From CAJWKT01 sp964465375 (GTDB taxonomy: Bacteria > Pseudomonadota > Gammaproteobacteria > Steroidobacterales > Rariloculaceae): a stretch of DNA of 5,783 bases. Both the position numbers and the translations under genes were made by a program. Positions 5,774 to 5,783 of this stretch are shown here, piece after piece. Under the pieces are notes generated by a model. It was not told where the DNA came from and ran no database searches. It saw only the letters and a program-made list of their open reading frames with translations. Positions within the stretch are counted from its first letter, which is position 1, and each line of letters begins with the position of its first letter. Location of the stretch: the NCBI GenBank assembly GCA_964465375.1, contig CAYXIJ010000050.1, positions 1 to 5,783 of the forward strand. The letters are read 5' to 3'.

Positions 5774-5783
5774 TAACTGATAA

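Noticed and set aside
1..5783. CRISPR array, tRNA, rRNA or insertion sequence
   Set aside because: No regularly spaced repeats with unique spacers, no recognisable tRNA or rRNA sequence, and no transposase or paired terminal inverted repeats were seen.

Overview
The window looks like chromosomal DNA of a Gram-negative proteobacterium with an outer membrane. It carries a lipoprotein with a lipobox, a TonB-family protein, a periplasmic DUF6152-type protein, a large c-type multiheme cytochrome and an outer-membrane beta-barrel. The coding sequence is moderately AT-rich and the spacers are very AT-rich. DUF6152 with a short TonB2-like protein suggests a gammaproteobacterium, perhaps marine or sediment-dwelling; this is an inference from gene families and no marker gene is present. 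All five clear genes lie on the plus strand.

Layout: (1) 11-409, a small lipoprotein with MORN_2-type repeats. (2) 410-691, a spacer whose first 130 bases are C-rich and G-poor (possible Rho loading region), then a very AT-rich promoter zone ending in a perfect 14-bp palindrome. (3) 692-1688, a two-gene unit in which a short TonB-like energy transducer overlaps or abuts a DUF6152 periplasmic protein. (4) 1691-1792, a doubtful 33-codon small ORF, then a regulatory-looking spacer to 2030 with an 11-bp-periodic direct repeat, an FNR-like site and three ACGATT copies. (5) 2031-4406, a 791-residue exported cytochrome with 12 haem-binding motifs (11 CXXCH and one CX4CH), starting at TTG. (6) 4448-5611, a 387-residue putative porin 41 bases downstream, very likely in the same operon. 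(7) 5612-5783, a weak terminator-like hairpin, then a GTATAC repeat/dyad ahead of an extended -10 promoter that probably serves a gene beyond the window.

The most interesting part is the cytochrome-porin pair. A 12-haem secreted cytochrome next to an outer-membrane barrel suggests respiratory electron transfer at or across the outer membrane, or a periplasmic reductase or oxidase whose substrate enters through a dedicated porin. The cytochrome does not look like the MtrA, MtrC, NrfA or HAO types, and no MtrA-like partner is in the window, so substrate and direction of electron flow cannot be read from the sequence. The TonB-DUF6152 unit is probably transcribed separately; no functional link to the cytochrome pair is shown beyond adjacency.
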